A program made the position numbers and the translations under genes. Under the pieces are notes generated by a model. The model saw only the letters and a list, made by a program, of their open reading frames with translations. It did no database searches and was not told where the DNA came from. A DNA stretch of 6,995 bases from Chloroflexota bacterium (GTDB taxonomy: Bacteria; Chloroflexota; Anaerolineae; Aggregatilineales; Aggregatilineaceae), in contig JACRBK010000268.1 in assembly GCA_016234525.1 (NCBI GenBank), positions 1 through 6,995 of the forward strand, given 5' to 3'. This document shows positions 5,916-6,995 of this stretch, piece by piece (positions within the stretch are counted from its first letter, which is position 1; each line of letters opens with the position of its first letter).

Positions 5916-6995
5916 ACGATTAAAAGGATCGGCAGCGTCCCGCAGACCATCACCCAAAAAGTTGAAGGCAAGTACAGTAATCACAACAGCGAGAGCGGGC
6001 AGCAGCAGCCAGGAGGCCAACGCAACGGTACGGATATTCTGAGCTTCTTTGAGCAAAACGCCCCAACTGATCACAGGGTCGCGCAATCCCAGGCCCAAAA
6101 AGCTCAGCCCGGTTTCAGCCAGGATAATCCCCGGAATAGACAACGTGACAGTAGCGATAATGTGGCTGGTAAACGAGGGAACCATGTGGCGCAAGATGAT
6201 ACGGAGATCGCGCGCGCCATTCAAGCGCGCCGCCAGCACAAAATCTTCTGTGCGCAGCGCCAAAAAACGCCCGCGCACCTGTCGCGCCAGAATGGTCCAG
6301 CCCACAACGGACAAAATGATGGTAATCGCAAAAAAACGCTGCTGCTGCGACCATTCAAGCGGCAGCCCGGCCCCTAGCGCCATCCAAAGCGGCAGAGTCG
6401 GGATAGATCGCAGAAACTCAATGACGCGCTGAATAACATTATCGATCCATCCCCCGTAATAACCCGATATACCACCAAGCACGATACCGAGCGTCAGGCT
6501 CAAAAAGACAGACACCAGCCCAATCGACAGCGAGATTCTGGCTCCGGTAACGATTCGGGAGAGCATATCGCGCCCTAACCGGTCGGACCCCAGGAGGAAA
6601 ATTTTATGATCTCCGGCGTCTTTTCCCAATCCGAAGATGTGAATATCCGTGTCGATCAACCATAGGAGTTTGTAGGATCGGCCCTTTACGAAAAAATGAA
6701 GGGGATACCATGTTGATTTATCGGTCTGGTACGTGATCCGCAGGGTCTCAGGGTCTTTGTTCATAATAAGACCATGAACCCCAGGCCGCAGCGAAAAATC
6801 TCCCTCGGCATTGATAAAGGTGATCGCCATCGGCGGGACAAACTTGTGTTTGGCGTCGAACGCAATCGGATCATATGGGCAGAAAAAATCGGCAAACAAG
6901 GCAATAAAGTAGAAGATAAAAAGGACGATCGCGCTGAACCCGGCGATCCGATGTTTACGAAATTTCCACCACATCAACTGGCGCGGCGTGGCAAC
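5913..6995 (-). CDS. ABC transporter inner-membrane permease, OppC/DppC type, long form (5' end outside the window)
   Basis: The frame stays open to the window edge. The residues encoded at 6978-6995 (VATPRQ), followed by LMWWKFRKHR, match the usual pre-TM1 sequence of OppC proteins. The in-frame TTG-ATG at 6972-6977 is therefore probably internal and the real start lies further right. Residue numbers here count from that TTG. TM1 is about 12-33. A hydrophilic segment of about 95 residues (35-128), expected outside the membrane, is characteristic of a long OppC subgroup. Then LGSDRLGRDMLSRI leads into the BPD_transp_1 domain, with helices near 148-170, 195-205, 215-232, 270-290 and 318-342. 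The EAA loop that docks on the ATPases is AARLNGARDLRIILRHMVP (249-267). The protein pairs with an OppB-type permease, presumably encoded just beyond the right edge. Its TAG stop lies within the next gene's ribosome site. Confidence 0.92.
   Translation of the reverse strand, partial: VATPRQLMWWKFRKHRIAGFSAIVLFIFYFIALFADFFCPYDPIAFDAKHKFVPPMAITFINAEGDFSLRPGVHGLIMNKDPETLRITYQTDKSTWYPLHFFVKGRSYKLLWLIDTDIHIFGLGKDAGDHKIFLLGSDRLGRDMLSRIVTGARISLSIGLVSVFLSLTLGIVLGGISGYYGGWIDNVIQRVIEFLRSIPTLPLWMALGAGLPLEWSQQQRFFAITIILSVVGWTILARQVRGRFLALRTEDFVLAARLNGARDLRIILRHMVPSFTSHIIATVTLSIPGIILAETGLSFLGLGLRDPVISWGVLLKEAQNIRTVALASWLLLPALAVVITVLAFNFLGDGLRDAADPFNR

Noticed and set aside
6972..6977. TTG-ATG as the true start of the permease
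   Set aside because: The upstream in-frame residues VATPRQ continue the usual OppC N-terminus and no ribosome site precedes the TTG. The gene is treated as entering from outside the window.

Overview
The window is bacterial and gene-dense. By eye GC content is moderate (a little over half). It holds five recognisable protein genes plus the front part of a sixth. Lineage cannot be fixed from this sequence. A LacI-type regulator, a GH67 enzyme, an Opp-type transporter with a long OppC-like permease and a B12-type radical SAM protein together would suit an anaerobic or facultative polysaccharide degrader such as a Chloroflexota member, but that is a weak inference.

Left part (1-2070): a GH67 alpha-glucuronidase gene runs leftward and off the window edge. 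A LacI/GalR-family regulator gene runs rightward from a shared 123-bp divergent intergenic region. That region carries a 10-bp tandem direct repeat, a near-palindrome with a central CG, and an extended -10 promoter for the regulator. The simplest reading is a substrate-responsive repressor controlling itself and the glucuronidase.

Right part (2072-6995): four leftward genes form an apparent operon. In transcription order they are an OppC/DppC-like inner-membrane permease (its 5' end lies beyond the right edge), a DppD/OppD-like ATPase, a DppF/OppF-like ATPase whose start overlaps the previous stop as ATGA, and a cobalamin-binding-domain radical SAM protein 32 nt further on. The radical SAM stop codon and the regulator stop codon face each other with one base between them.

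Working hypothesis: the transporter is annotated 'peptide' by family, but beside an alpha-glucuronidase it may import xylan-derived (methyl)glucurono-xylooligosaccharides, as with Opp-type transporters near aguA in Thermotoga. The regulator would sense a xylan-derived sugar. The unexpected member is the radical SAM protein: it has an unusual CX4CX2C cluster motif, a large basic N-terminal insertion and no obvious role in sugar uptake. It is the most interesting object in the window. No RNA genes, CRISPR arrays, insertion sequences or convincing terminators were seen.
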